From Paguma larvata (lineage: Eukaryota; Chordata; Mammalia; Carnivora; Viverridae): a stretch of DNA of 64,000 bases. The DNA lies in NCBI GenBank assembly GCA_030068075.1, contig CM057841.1:8317565-8381564 (forward strand). The letters are read 5' to 3'. The notes beneath the pieces are model-generated. The model did not search any database and was not told the DNA's origin. It worked only from the letters and a program-made list of their open reading frames with translations. The translations under genes were made by a program, and so were the position numbers. Position 1 is the stretch's first letter. Every line of letters begins with the position of its first letter. Shown in pieces: positions 35,748 through 49,923 of the stretch.

Positions 35748-38700
35748 CCGGACACCAAAGCCCCTTAGAAATGGCCTGAGTCCTGGGGATTGGACAGCCT
35801 CCCCGTCCTGTCCGTGGTCACTTGCTTGTCATCTGGCTCTGCACAGATGATCACTCTCGTGTGGGAGGGGACTTCACCCCGCTCCCCGCCGGACCCCCAG
35901 CACCGAGAACAGAGCCTGGTACGCAGCAGGTGCGTAGCAGATAGCTGTGTATGAATGGCAGGTTGGCCCCCGAGCCCCTGCCTTGGGGACTTGGCAGTGT
36001 GTGTGTGTCCCTGTGGCACCTGCCAGAACTGGGGAGCAGCCCTGAGATTCCGTGGCCTTCCTTAGAGCCCCAGCACCGGGAGACCCCAAGTGCACTGAGC
36101 ACCGGCAACGGCCTCTCTCTAGAACAGTGGCGTGCACCTATGCGGAGGGTTCAGACGCCCTTCTGGGACATGACAGGGCCAGCAGGCAGCAGAAACGATT
36201 GTTCTGATGCCCTTCGTGAACAAAATAATGTTTTAAGTATCAGCAGTCTTCCGGGGGCCGCCTAATCGTTTCTGAGACTGGCCAGGGGCATGCGAGCCCT
36301 GAGCCTCTGGAGTTACCTTCTAGGCAGGGGCCTAGAGACGCCCCTTCTCCCCCAACCTCCCAGCCCTGGCAGCGCCGATGGCACTCAGGCCGCCCGCCCC
36401 AGGGAACCCACGCAGCCCCCCCACTCCCGGGCGGGCCTGCTCGGCCGGGCTCTGTTCCTCTCCTCCCTCCCCAGAGCCAGCCTAATGTGTTTACCGTGGA
36501 CCTTTCTGCTTGTGTGTGTTCTTGCAAAATGCTTATTGTGTGCATGTATTTTTAATTTATGTAAATGAAGCCGCATTATAGATGGCTTTCTTTGTCTTAC
36601 GGTTTTCACTCAGCCCGGGGTTTGTAGGAGCCATCCACACCAGGGTGTGCGTGTGTGCGTGTGCGCGTGCGCGTGCCCGCTCCGTGGGTTTACCTGCTGC
36701 AGAATTCTCCTTGGCGGGCGCCCCCCCCCACCTCCTGCCCCCCACCCCCGAGTCGGGACAGACGCCCAGGAGGCTTGGAGCTGCCTCCACCACAAAATCT
36801 CCCTCAGGACCCCTTTGGGAGCCACGTGGGAACATCTTTGGGGGACTCGCTGGGTCAGAGGTCGTGCGTGTACTTAACCAGGGTCCCTCGGGGTCCACCG
36901 GGAGGTGGTGTGGGCAGTGTGCGAAGGCGCTTGACAAGGGTGTGTGCGCTTCTGGCCTAAGAAACCCAGCCGCCCACCTGACGGAAGCGCTCCAGAGGGA
37001 GGCTGAAGGATGGCCCCAGGGCCGAGGCCTAGAACAGAGCCGCCTCAGCTCCTGGTGACCCGGGCTTTGGGCAAGTGAGTCGGGGCGCATTCTTACAACG
37101 GGGTGCGATGTAGCTACTTAACACGGAGTTTCGAAGAATGTCAAATGGCACGGGGAAATGCTGAGCATGTAACACGGAGCTTTATGTCCAGTTTGTGCTT
37201 GAAAACCGCCCTGAAAGGAGGGGCGCCCGGCTGGCTCGGCCGATTGAGCGTCCAACTTTGGCTCAGGTCATGATCTCGAGGGCTCGTGGGTTCGAGCCCC
37301 GCGTCAGCATTCTGCACGGACAGCTCGGAGCCTGGAGCCTGCTTTAGATTGTGTCTCCCTCGCTTTCTCTGCCCCTCCCCTGCTGTCTCTCTCATTCTCA
37401 AAAACAAATAAATAAACTTAAAAGAATAATAATAAAATAAAATAATAAAACTGCCCCGAAAGCAAAAACAGGATGCAGGGACGACCCAGAAACATCGATA
37501 CGGCCTTTCCACTCGCACTAACGTTTTGGGGGGGAAATTGCGTCTCTTCTCTTGGCTTTCTTCAGTCGCTAAATTTTCTTCAGCGACGGCGCCTAGTGCT
37601 TTCAGTTATCAAGAAAAATTGTACTTAAATATAATATGTACAAAATGGGACATAAGCTGAAGACAGCCGTCTGTGGTGGGGGGTGCTCGCCTGTCCCCGG
37701 AGAAGGGACCGGAAACGGAACTCTGCCGAGCGTTTGCCCCGAGCCGGGGGACTGGGAGCGAGTGCTCTGCCTTCCCCGGGGGCCTCCACGTTCCCACAGG
37801 GACAGGATTACTTGTCCCATTTGAGGGATGGAAAATGAGACAGCACCCCCCCCCCCGACTTCTCACAGCCAGAATAGTGCGTCTACACCATCTATACCGT
37901 CTACACCGCTGCCCCACCAGCTTCTGTCTGTGCCCCTCGGCCCCCCCCACCCGTCTCCTCCGTGTCGTTTCCTGGAGCCCCTGTGCTTCCCCCTTTTCCT
38001 TCTTTATCGTGGGATAATATTCTGCCCGATGAGGTTCCCGCGACCTCTCGGTCCATTTCCTGTCGATGGGCATTTCAACCGCTTCCAGTTGGGGGGGTCC
38101 TCACTCCGCCTGACTTCCGATTTAGAATCTCGCGAGCCGGAGCAGGTGTCGTGGAATCCCTCCTCCCCGTTCCCGCCATGGAGGGTGGCCTGCGCGCTCC
38201 GGGCCGCAGCAGGGACGGGACCGGCTGCAGGCCGGCTCCGGGAAGGACAGCACGGGCCACACGCCACAGGTGGTGGAGTCCGAGGCCATCGAGCTCAGTC
38301 CCCCAGGTGGCCCGCCAGGTGGCTCCCTGACTGAGCTAGCGCCCTTCAGGATGCGGCCCCTGCCTCCGGCCTCGTGTGTCCCTGGGCCCCTTCACACTGG
38401 ACGGTCCCTCTTTCTGGAATGCTCTTCCACTCCCCCCTGCATCTACGTAGCACCAGTGCTTAGTGATTGTGGGGGACAGTCGAGGCTTGACTGACCTCTT
38501 ATCCTGGGGCACATAGTTGAACCTGTCTGGGCCTCGGTTTTCCCATCTGTGAAATGGGATTAGTAACAGTCCTTCCGTCACAGAGCCCCTGAGAAATTCG
38601 ATGCTTTCATTCTTTCGACAGCACGTACTGAGCGCCACTGTATTCTAGGCGCTCCCGGGCGCCCTGGGGACACGGCGTCACGTGGGGGCGGTGCACTTGT

Positions 38701-41700
38701 TCATGAGGACTTAAGGGGGGGGGGACCCTGGTGAGGGGCCGGGAGCTGAGCAGCTCTAGCAAGGATTGACAGCGAGACCTTTGTCATGGTCACCCTCGTC
38801 TTTCTTGACTCAACCTCAGAGGCGCCTTCCCTGAACCCCCAGTCAGGTCAAGGCCCCCCAGGCCCCGTGGCACCCCGGATTTATTGATCGCACCTGTGCA
38901 CACTTGTTCACGTCACGGCAGGCCCAAAACGCAAGCGTTACATGAACCAATCAGAGGGCATCTTGCCGTCTCGCAGAGTCGTGTGGCTTCTGAGCCTCAT
39001 GAGAGCCCCGGGAGAGGGACAGGCGGGGATCCCCATTTTTCAGTTGAGTAGATTGAGGCCTGAGACACGGGAGACCCGCGTCTCCCCCTCTATTACTTAG
39101 GTTGCCTCCCCGAGCCCGCCTCCCGCCTGGGAGGGTGGGAGTAGGGGTGTGTGCGCGCCTCCCCCCCCACCCCCCGCCCGGCAATGCGCCAAGCTCTTTC
39201 CACGACGACCCTGTAAGTCCTGTTCTTCCCACTTCACGGCTCAGCGAGACTGTGGTGTAGGAAGGGAGCCCCTGCGCCAGAGGCCCCAGTTGGGGGATAG
39301 AGTTGGGACTCGGCCCAGGCAGACTGGCTGCAGGATTTGATTTTTCCAACCCTAATTCCCGATGCCTCCTAATTCGTAGCCGCCTGGGCTCTAGGTAGTC
39401 CTGGCAGCTCAGTCTCAAAACCAAGTGCTGACGCTGTCCACAAAGCCAGCCCCTGCTCTGGCCTTGTCCTTGCTCTTCAGGACCCCCGCCCCAGCTTCCT
39501 CCGGCCTCCCGTCCACTGTCGCTGCCACCCCGCCCCAGCGACGGTCACAATGCCATCCTTGGACGGCAGTGCTTCCCTTGCAGCGAAGACCCTTCACAAG
39601 CCGGCCTGTCCTGTCTCAGCCACACCCCCCGCTGGGCCCAGACACCGCCCGGCTGTGCCCTTCCAGCGCCCCCAAAAACACACCTTGCCTTCGAAGGGCC
39701 AGAGTCACGTTCCCCACTTGCCTGGGGCCAGGCACGCTTCCTCAGGGCCCCAGACACTGATAGTTTAATCCTTACACCACCGGGCAGGGGGTCTCCTCCC
39801 CACACGGAAGCAGGCTCCAAGCCGCTTCCCGAGCCGCCTGTCCCTCCAGCATCTGCCCGGCCCCAGCCCATCAGTCCGCAGCACCCAGCTCACGCCAGTT
39901 CCTTTATTGAGCACCTTCTATGTGCCGGGTTCTGCTGCAGGACCTTTGCACAGCTGGGTGCAGAGAGGGAAGCACACGTGTGCTCCAGATGGAGGTGGAA
40001 GCCGGATGGGGGGCCAGGAAGCCTCACTGGGAAGGAGGTCTTTGACCCTGCCCGAGGCTTCACCTACCCCCCCCCCCGCCTCAGGAAAGGCTGGGGTGCC
40101 CTTAGCCCCTGACATAGATCTTACCCTCCCTTTCCAGGGCGCTCCCTGCACCCAGGTTCAGACGCCTGTCGCGGTGGGGGCAGGGGCACAGAGGGGAGGG
40201 GCAGGCCAGACTCAGCAAACAGGGCAGGGCTGGGCCCGGCAGGCCCGAGAGGGCAGCTCCTCGGTGGAGGGATGGATGGCAGGAGATGCGGGGGAGGACA
40301 GGAGGGAGGGGAATGGCCCGGTGAGTGTGGAGGGACAGTCACGTGCAGGGGTGAATGAAGCCGGCGTCTGGGAGGGAGACTTCTCACGGAGCAGGGGTGG
40401 TTAGGAGGCCTCGGCAGGGAGAAAGGCTTGTTGCTGTTGTTGTCAGGGAGCCTTGAGTGACTTGGGCCCCGACCAGGTGCCGAGCTGGGATGGTGTTCCG
40501 GGAGGCGACGGCTGAGCCGAGTGTGGAGGAGGAGGATCGGGACAGGTGTAGACATAGAGGGTGCACTGAACCTCGAAGGCACTAAGCCCCTCATGTGTGG
40601 AAAGGCATTTAATCCCCTCATCAACCCTAAGAAGTAGATTTTGTAATCCCCATCGCACGGATGGGGAAGCTTGCCCCAAGAGGGACGCCTGGGCGGCTTG
40701 GTCGGTTGAGCGTCTAACTTCGGCTCAGGTCATGATCTCAGGGTTCGTGAGTTCAAGCCCCATGGCAGGCTCTGTGCTGACAGTGCAGAGGGGTTCTCTC
40801 TCTCTCTCTCTCCCCCCATCTGTCTCTGCCCCTCCCCTCCCTCTCTCAAAATAAACTTTAAAAAAATAATTAAAAAAAAAAAAATTCACCCAAGTCACCG
40901 AAGTGGTAGAGGGGCAGCCCGAATCGGGACTCCGGCTGTCTGACCCCCGCGCTTGAACTACCCACCAGGCCACAGGGCTCACGAGCAAGAGCAGTCGGCC
41001 GGCTTGGGGCAGGGACGAGACAAGTCTGCCTGAGCACAGTAGTCGTTGCGTGCTGAGGAGCCCTGGGGTTTGAGCTCTGTCCTCTGAGGTAGATAGCGGA
41101 GGCCACCGAGCTCTGGCCAGAGCCCGTCCCCACCCGCCGCCCTTGAGGGTTGGCCTGGGGGGGGACAGGGGGCGCTGTGGAGGCCGACGCATTGGTTCCA
41201 GCTGCCCTCACCCAATATGGCTCCTGCCAGCAGAGGTCAGTGCCAGCATGGCCCGGAACCTTCTAACGGGGACAAGTTTCGAACCTGTTGTTGGGCGGCG
41301 AAGGGGTGAGGTAATATTAGTGACAGAAACGACATTTCTGGATTTCACTGAAGGAGGAGACGCTGTGTTCTAAGTGGTCACCCTGCCCCGGGCTGAGCCG
41401 TGCTGCTGTGATACAGGCCTGTCCTCAGTCCTCACGGCCCCACCCATGCTGCAGAGGAGGGCGCTGAGCCCGGGAGGCCGAGTCTACACCTTCTGCCGTG
41501 TCTTGGCGGGCAGCGAAATCCCCGCTGAAAAGGAGGCACACGGCCCTTGTCTCAGGGAAGGAGGGACTAGGAGAAGTCATCATAAAAGCGCTTAGTGCAG
41601 AAAAATAACAATGTTTTTAAAACCGTGAATGCAAAACACTCACAGGCACAAGGAGAGACCGCGAGCTGCTAACTCCGTTCCCGGTTCAGTGCGTTCGGAG

Positions 41701-44700
41701 CGCGTAAGAACAGTTTATCTCAATAGCGTTAGATGAGCAATTCACTTAATCATCTCCCACCACAGTTAAATTTTTAATAAAGGGATTCTTGACAGTTTAT
41801 TTTCTTAAAAACCCCAGCAGAACACAGTGCGATTTTTTTCTTCAGTGTCACTAATGTGTACCTACTCTAGCTGAAGTGGCAAGTCCCCTAAAGAATAGAC
41901 CAAGCTCCAGGATGAAAGAGGAGAGACCCCCCCCCCCCCCCCCCCGCTGCTTGGAGTCGGGAGTGGTCGTCCGTGAGGCCGCGTTCCCTTGTCCGACTGT
42001 TGTCTGTACCCTTGACGGTGAGCACAGAGCCGGGCATAGGGGGCGGAGGGCTCAGCGACCATGGGCTGAAGGAGGGGACAGAGGTACTTGGCCGTTAGGT
42101 GGCTGTCAGAAGCAAGACCCCAGGACTACCTCCTCTGCTTCGGCGTCCTGCCAGGCCAAACGCGAGGCTGGGAGGCCAGGGGGAGTCGCCCGCTCTGAGA
42201 CCAGCCCCAACCTTGTCCCTCCTACTCTGTCTTGGTGGTCACAGGAGTGACCCCCGCCTAAAGACCATCTGCTCTGGGCGAGGGAGGCTCAAACCGTGCT
42301 GTGAAGTGGCCCACACGGGCCTCTCCCCTACAGCCAGGGAAGCGCCCGTGGTCTGTATCACCGTTGCCATTTAAATGGTCATTTGCATAATTAGTGTGTT
42401 TAGCGTCCTCCCCACTCGAGGCCAGGCCCTGGGAAGTCAGGGCTGCGTCTTTCTTGTCCACGGCCGGATCCCCAGAGCCCAGCAGATACTGGACACATAG
42501 CAGGCCCTCAAAGAAGATGTGTCAAATGAGCAAATTGGCACGTGGGTAATGGCTGAGTAACGAACAGGCTCCATGGCTCAGAATGCGTTGAAACCACCAG
42601 AGAGCCCACCCCTCTTGGCTTAGGATGGGCAGACGGATGGAGACTTCATATTTATTTAGATTGAGGAAAACCAGCCTTCGCGTCTTGATTCTGCTTCTTT
42701 GGATCTGTGAGACCGGAGGCAGATAAGTTTTCCTCTCTGAATCTCCCTTTCCTCAGACGTAAGCCATCAGATAAGAGAGGAGGCAGGGACGCATGGTTGA
42801 TAACCCCCATGTGACAGGATTTCCACAAGGACTAAGTGAGATCACCACCTCGGAGCATTTAATACAGGGTCTGGTACACAATAGGCACTTAACAAATAAT
42901 GGCTTTCCCCTTCTGCCTTATTGGGAACCTGCCCAGGATGGCATTTTGTTTCAGAGTCAGGATGGGACCAGCCTTGTATTGTTTGAGAGGAAGAGAAGAG
43001 AGGAACTGGCTGACTTTAGTCTTCAGGTGTGCGTGTTAAATTTTAAGGGTAACCATTAAAAGAAGGAAAAGGGAGTATACATAAATTCTAAAATAGTAGA
43101 TAGGGGAAATTGAATAAGAAGAAAATTAATGAAAAAGATGACAGGAAAAGAGAAAGAATAGGCTGCAAAATATCAGGACAAACAGAAAGCACAAAGTAAC
43201 AGTAAGAATAATTCCAAATGTATTAGTAACTACAGTAAATGTAAATGGACTAAACTTCCAGTTAAAAGACAGCAATTTTCAGACCGTATTAAAAACAAAA
43301 TCCAGGGGCACCCAGGTGGCTCATTTGGTTAAATGTTTGACTCTCAATTTCAGCTCAGGTCATGATTTCATGGTTCGTGAGTTCGAGCCCTGCATCAGGC
43401 TCCATGCTGATGGTGTGGAGCCCACTTGCGATTCTCTCTCTCTCTCTGTCTCTCTCTCTCTCTCAAAATAAATAAACTTTAAAAAAAATCCAAAAGGCAC
43501 ACCTAAAATATCAGGTCAGAATGGATGAAAGCAAATAAGATGGCAAATGCTAACTAAAAAAAAAAGAGTTAAGTTGGAACCAGAATGCCAGTGCTCTTCC
43601 AGCTCCCAAGTTCTGTCACTGAGGGTTTCAACACGTTGGCATTGTCACCGAGGCCAAAAGGCGCACAGGCCCACATCATCTGGCATAACCCGGTGCTCTC
43701 CAAACCAGAGCCTTGTCCGTTCTGGGCCATTCACTCAACACTCTTGGCTGAAGTCGGCCTTGAACTGGGGACGGGGAATGCAGAAACCATCCAGATGGAC
43801 TCTCTACTCATACACTCATAGCCTAGCCAAGGAGAAGGACGTGTCAAACCAAGGTGATAAGAGAATGTGTTTGACACTTTAGTGAGCAGGGGAACAAAGA
43901 GGACTTGCTGGGGGAAGGCAGCCGGAATTTCCCAGAGAATAAGAAGGAGCACCGCACTCAAAGCAGAGGACACAGCTGGGTGCAGAGGCAAAAGGGGTTG
44001 GGCAGAGCCCGGGGAGCCTATGGAACCCGTGCACCTCCGTACGGCTGGAGTAGGGGAGAGCCACTGAGGCAGTCCTGCAGGGACAGGAGGGTGACAGGGA
44101 GCCGTGGGAGGCCTATGAGCAGGGACGTGGCGGTGTCTGAACTGCACTACAGCCCATGTAGAGGAAAGATGCCGAGGAAGAAACTGGATGCCCAGAGATG
44201 GGACAGACACTCACGATCTTTATTAGCTGAATCGACAAGTTTAAATATCTGTCTTACTGCATGCTTGCCCTGCCCCAGACACTCACGATCGTGTCCGAGC
44301 CTCACAGTAATCATGCAGGGGGAAGAGGAATCCTGTGAGGAAAGAGGGTTCAGAGACGGTAGGACGCTGGCCGGAGGTCACACCGCCGATCAGCAGCAGC
44401 AAAGCCAGGATGCAAACCCAGACCCAGCGACTCCCGCTAGGCTGCTCCCCGGGCATCCTGCGGAGAAGCGAGAACTACAGGGTTCCTGGTAAAAATAAAA
44501 AGCCCTCGCTATTTAAACAAGGCCTACAGCACATCTTCAGTAAAGCCAGGCTCCCTTTGCAGCACCACCCCTGGCCCACTTCGTCCTCCAGCGCATTAGT
44601 GAAGTGGTTAGGGGGACCCCCACCCCCCCTTGGAAATGCCCCTCATCTCCCTCCACACACACCCTTCCCATCGCAACGGGGACAAAGCACCCGGAGCAGG

Positions 44701-47700
44701 AACACCCTTAGGCTCCGCCGAGAGGCACATTGTGGACAGACTGTAGTCGGGGTCCCTCCATGCAGAGGACCAGGGACATGTCTTGCTTGCGCACTTCCCA
44801 GTGGCCGCAGCAGGCAGCCCTACTGAGTCACTGGACCTCCCCGAGCCCCAGCCTCCAGGTTCAAACCCCGGCTCTGCTGCTTCCGCACTGCGTTGACTTG
44901 GCTAAGCAGGTTCCTTTTCTGCCGAGCAAGCCTAACCACGCCCGCCTTCAAGGCTGCTGGGGGACAGCTGGCTCGAATGGAGAATGCCCGGCCCAGAACC
45001 TGGCATTTGTCACCGGGGCTCGGCGAGCACCTGCGGTGCCAGGCCCCGTGCCGAGCAAATGTCAGCGACCCCCCCCCCAAGTCTTCAGGACAGCTTTGTA
45101 ATGTGGACTCCGCGACGCCCTTTCCCGGGGAACGGCCCCTCCCCCATCTGCTCCTTCAGAACTGCTTCATCCCCATGAAACAGAAAGCCGTGAATGAATG
45201 AATGAATGAATGAGTAATGCATGAGATGTTTGGCCTGGATCCGAGGCGATGAGCAGGAATTTTCCAGGCTGAAGAACAGGGAAGGGCAGCCTCGGGAGAG
45301 GGAATAGCATACGGAAAGGCGGAGGACCTGGCGGGATGGTCCCAGGAGTTGTCATCGGCTGAAAGGTCACTGGAGTGAGGACGGCTAGGGCAGGGGCCAT
45401 GCCGAGGGGAGGGGAGAGGCAGGCAGGCGCCAGGCCACGCAGGGCTTCCGATCCGGGCTGCATCTCTGAGAGCACTGGGGAGGCATGGAGGGCTCCAGAG
45501 GAGGGCATAGACCCCACAGAGAGGGTAGCAAGACCCCGCAGACGGGCTGTGGCTGTGAGATGTCCCACAGGAGTAGAACCACAGGCTTACTAGCCGACCC
45601 CAGGGGGGAGGCCACAGGCGGCGTGGGGTCTGAGGCTGCAGGCCCGCCTGGGACCAGAAGGTGGGCCGGGGGACCACACTGACTGGGAGCGGGGACCCTG
45701 CTCAGCTTGCAGATGGCTTTGCTGGGACCTGGGGAGGCCCCAGAACTAAGTACCACCACCCCTGATGAGGGTTTCCAGAACCTGGGCCCGCGGTGCTTTC
45801 CTTCTAGATTTCTCTGTCCAGACTCTCCCGTCTAACCTTCTAAGAGGCCACCTCATCCTCTCCCTGGTGATTAGTGACGGCCAGATCCTGCTGCTGCTGC
45901 TGCTGCTGCTGCTGTTACTATTATTTTTATTTATTTATTTAAAAACATTTTTTATGTTTATTTATTGTTGAGAGAGAGAGACAGAACACGAGTGGGGGAG
46001 GGGCAGAGAGAGACACACACAAATCCGAAGCAGGCTCCAGGCTCCGAGCTGTCAGCACCGAGCCGGACGTGGGGCTCGAACTCTCGGACCAGAGATCATG
46101 CCCTGAGCCGAAGCGAGAATCAGACGCTTAACCAACTGAGCCAGCCAGGCGCCCCGTTACTATTATTTTTAAGAGAAACGGCGGTGAGGGCCTGCTCTGT
46201 GCGACGCCAGCGTTTCCCAGGGCGATGATCAAAGGCCCCCTGCGAGGAGGGTTCTGCGACTGTGATGTTTGGGAAACCCAGAGTGGAGCGAAGTGGAACT
46301 GTCCTTTCCCGCGGGACTTTCCAGAACTTCAGCCCCCGCAGCGGCACCTCCAGGAGGGACCGCACGGCTCCTGTTTGATCAGGAAAGCTTTTTGTCACTG
46401 CTGTCAAGGAGCACCCCACGGAGCCCACTGGGACCAGCTGGCCAGCCCTCCCCCCTTGCTCCCTCGGAGGAGGAGACCAGGGTGGCGGCGACCCACGTGG
46501 CCGCGGGAGCCAGGCCCACGGCCCCTCAGGGTCCTGGGGCTGTCCCCAGTCTCGGGTGCGGGCACAGCCACACTGACAGCCGCCTGCGGAGACCCCAGGC
46601 CAGCATCCTCTGCCCCTTCCCCCCAGCCCTGGAGGTCAAATCCTGCAGGTGCCACTCCCCGGCGGCTGGCAGAGCCACTTCCCGAGGGCCCGTCGCCCAC
46701 CTGCGCACTTTAGACGGGACACCTTCGTGCGACAGCATTTACTACGGTTCTGTCCCATTGTAGAAGTTCTAGAATGTTCACTGCAGGAAATTAGAGAAGG
46801 CAGAAGTGTATTAAGGAAAATATAATCGATCCTGGCAATTCCATCTCAATGCCCCAGAGGAGGTATAGCCCTGGGAGAGAATTCTGGCTAGCCATGAAAC
46901 TTGTTTTCAAAGTATGTATCAGGACATGGGAAAATGCAGTGTGATACTATTAAGCAGAAATGCAGGGCCGTGGTGTGGGTTTGTATCTATTTCTTTTTTT
47001 AAGTTTATTTATTTTGAGAGAGAGACAGAGCACAAGCAGGAGAGGGGCAGAGAGAGAGTCCTAAGCAGGCCCCAGTGATCAGCCCAGAGCCTGACACGGG
47101 CCTCGATCCCACGAACCATGAAATCCTGACCTGAGCCGAAATCAAGAGGCAGATGCTCAACCAACTGAGCCACTCAGGCGCCTCGAAAGAGAGTATGTCA
47201 CCAAAATTTGTAAAATATAAAAAAAAAAAAAAAAGATGAAAAGTGATATCCCTGCCTTGTATGCAGAAAGAAAAGACTGGAAAGATATATACAAAATCGT
47301 TCACGTAAGTTAACCTAAGTAGCCGTCCCGTGGCTGACTTTTCTTGTCTTCTTATACTCTTTCCTAAAATGAATATATATTACTTTTATCAGCGGTGGGC
47401 GGGGAGGGGAGGCACGTCGAGGTTTGCCTTGTTCTAGCTATCATCCCTGGAGGCCCGCAGGAGACTGCCTCGAATTCGTGGTAGAGGGGCGGGTCCCTTC
47501 CGGTCCCTACTGTGAGCTGTCCGTTTCCTCCGCCACCCGGACTCCATCCCACTGTTTCTGGGATCTGAGGACTGCGAGGTTTTAACAGCCCGGATGTATC
47601 TCGTCGTCTAACCCTTTCGCCCTGAGCCCACAAAGACCACCTTGCTCAGGCCAGCTGCCCCGGGGTGGTTTTCCTCGGGAACCCGGTTTCCGTGAAGGGA

Positions 47701-49890
47701 TTGGACCTCGGTTCTGGTCAGAAAGGGCTCCCAAGACAGCGCTGGGCGCCAAGCCCTGCGGCGGCGACCCCTGGAAGGGCCCGGACCCGGGTGGGTGACA
47801 AGGGCGTGTGGACAGCGGCGGCGGGGGCTGGGGGTGCGTGGCACAGGAGCTGGGTGTTGCCGGGCAGATGGCGGGAGGCCAGGAACAGCGAGTGCGGAGT
47901 CCCAGAGGCTGTGCTCCGGGACTTGCCGAGAGCAGGACCGGGAGGAGGGGGCGAGCCTGGAAGAGGAGGGGGAGCTCATGCCAAGCCGATCGAAGCCACC
48001 GGAGGGGAGAGACTGGGTCTTTTTTTTTTTTTCTTAAGTTTATTTATTTATTTTGAGAAAGAAAGAGTGAGTGGGGGAGGCAGAGAGAGAGAGGGAGAGA
48101 GAGAATCCCAAGCAGGCTCCGAGCCAACAGCACAGAACCTGACGTGGGGTTGATCCCATGCACCACGAGATCGTGACCTGAGCTGAAGTCAAGAGTCAGA
48201 CGCTAAACTGACTGAGGCCCCCAGGCGCCCCAGAGACCGGGTCTTATTATGGGATGGCACCACCGATGTGTTCCCGGTCTGCGTCAGTGCCGAGCGGGAG
48301 GATCTCGTGCTGGGAATAATGGGGGTTCCTGGAGGGACCGGGGTTGTGGGTATAAACAGAAGCCTGAGGCCAGGTGTCCAGGTGGGAGAGGAGGAAGCTG
48401 GGGCCGGCTGGGCCATGGGACGGAGAGGAGGGGATGAGACAGGGAACCGAGAAGGGGGCCGAGGACAGTGTCAGGCTCCCGCCTCTGATTTTCAGCGGGA
48501 TGGTGCGGGAAGGGGGCTCTGGGCCCCAAGAGCCGCCCTCCACAGGCTCCGAGCCCAACGGCGCACCGCTGGACGCCAACAACAAGAATATGGATGGGTC
48601 CGGAGCCCCCGAGCGCTCTCCAGCGGTGGCACTGTGGCCCCCGAAGGGACTCCCGTTCTCCCTTCATGGCCAGCTCTGGGCGGGAGGCCCGGAACGGGCC
48701 AGGCCGACAGCCAGCGGGGCGGGGCGGGGCAGGGCGGGTGGGAGAGACGGGACGTGAACCGGGCTCGGGGCTCCAGGTTCACGGCCACGCCTGCGTCTGA
48801 CCAATGGTAAGGGCGATGACGTTACAGAGATGGTGCCCCGGCCGCCGGCTTCCTCCAGGCACTTTCAGAAACGGGCTCTTACAGTCCCAGTTCATAACGC
48901 GGATGAAACTCTCGTATTCACAAAACTTCGAGGCGTCAAGGAAGCACCCAGTATATCTGTGCAATTGAACACGAGGGCCACTGGCCACACGGGGCCGCCG
49001 AGCGCGTGGGCTACAAGCCATGCATGGAATTTCAGAGACTTTGTGTAAAGAGAGCGTAACGTACCTCCTTCGTCAGTTCTCCTTTTGATGATGTGGTGAA
49101 ATCATAACATTTGGGATATACTGGGTTAAATAAATATTTTTTAAAATTACTTTCACCTGTTTGGGGTTTGTTTCTTTCATGTGGCTTCTAGAAAATTTAA
49201 AAGTCATGTCGTAGTCCGCACTGCAGTTCTGTCGCATAGCCCTGGCGTAAGTGTCTGTTGTTGTTTTGTGACGATGACAGTACCGGGAATGTTATTACCG
49301 TTCCTTGAACCGGGTGCCTCTCAGGTTAAAAAAAAAAACTTTTTAAAGCGTTTTTTTCTATTTATTATAAAAGTAATTTTTGTTCATTAAAAAAAAACAT
49401 GGTAAGGGGGCGCCTGGGTGGCTCAGTCGGCTGAGCGTCCGACTTCGGCTCAGGTCATGATCTCGCGGTCTGTGGGTTCGAGCCCCGCGTCGGGCTCTGT
49501 GCTGGCAGCTCAGAGCCTAGAGCCTGCTTCGGATTCTATGTCTCCATCTCTCTCTGCCCTCCCCTGCTCCTCCTCTGTCTCTCTCTCCCTCTCTCTCTCT
49601 CAAAAATAAATAAACATTAAAAAAAATTTAAATATATGGAAAGAATAAAAATTTCCCATAATCCCCAACAGCTGGAGTTCACTCTCAAGAAGAGCCTGGA
49701 GTTGTTCCTGACAGCCTTTTCTCGGTGCATAGAAGAGTCTACCTAATTCTTCCACTTCTTTTTAAAGTTCTACCAAGTGACAGGGTGCCTCGCTGGCTCA
49801 GTCGGCGGTGGAGCGTGCAACTCTTGATCTCAGGGTTGCGAGTTCAAGCCCCACATTGGGCATAGAGATTACATAAAAGTAAAATATCTG

Positions 49891-49923
<33 letters not shown>

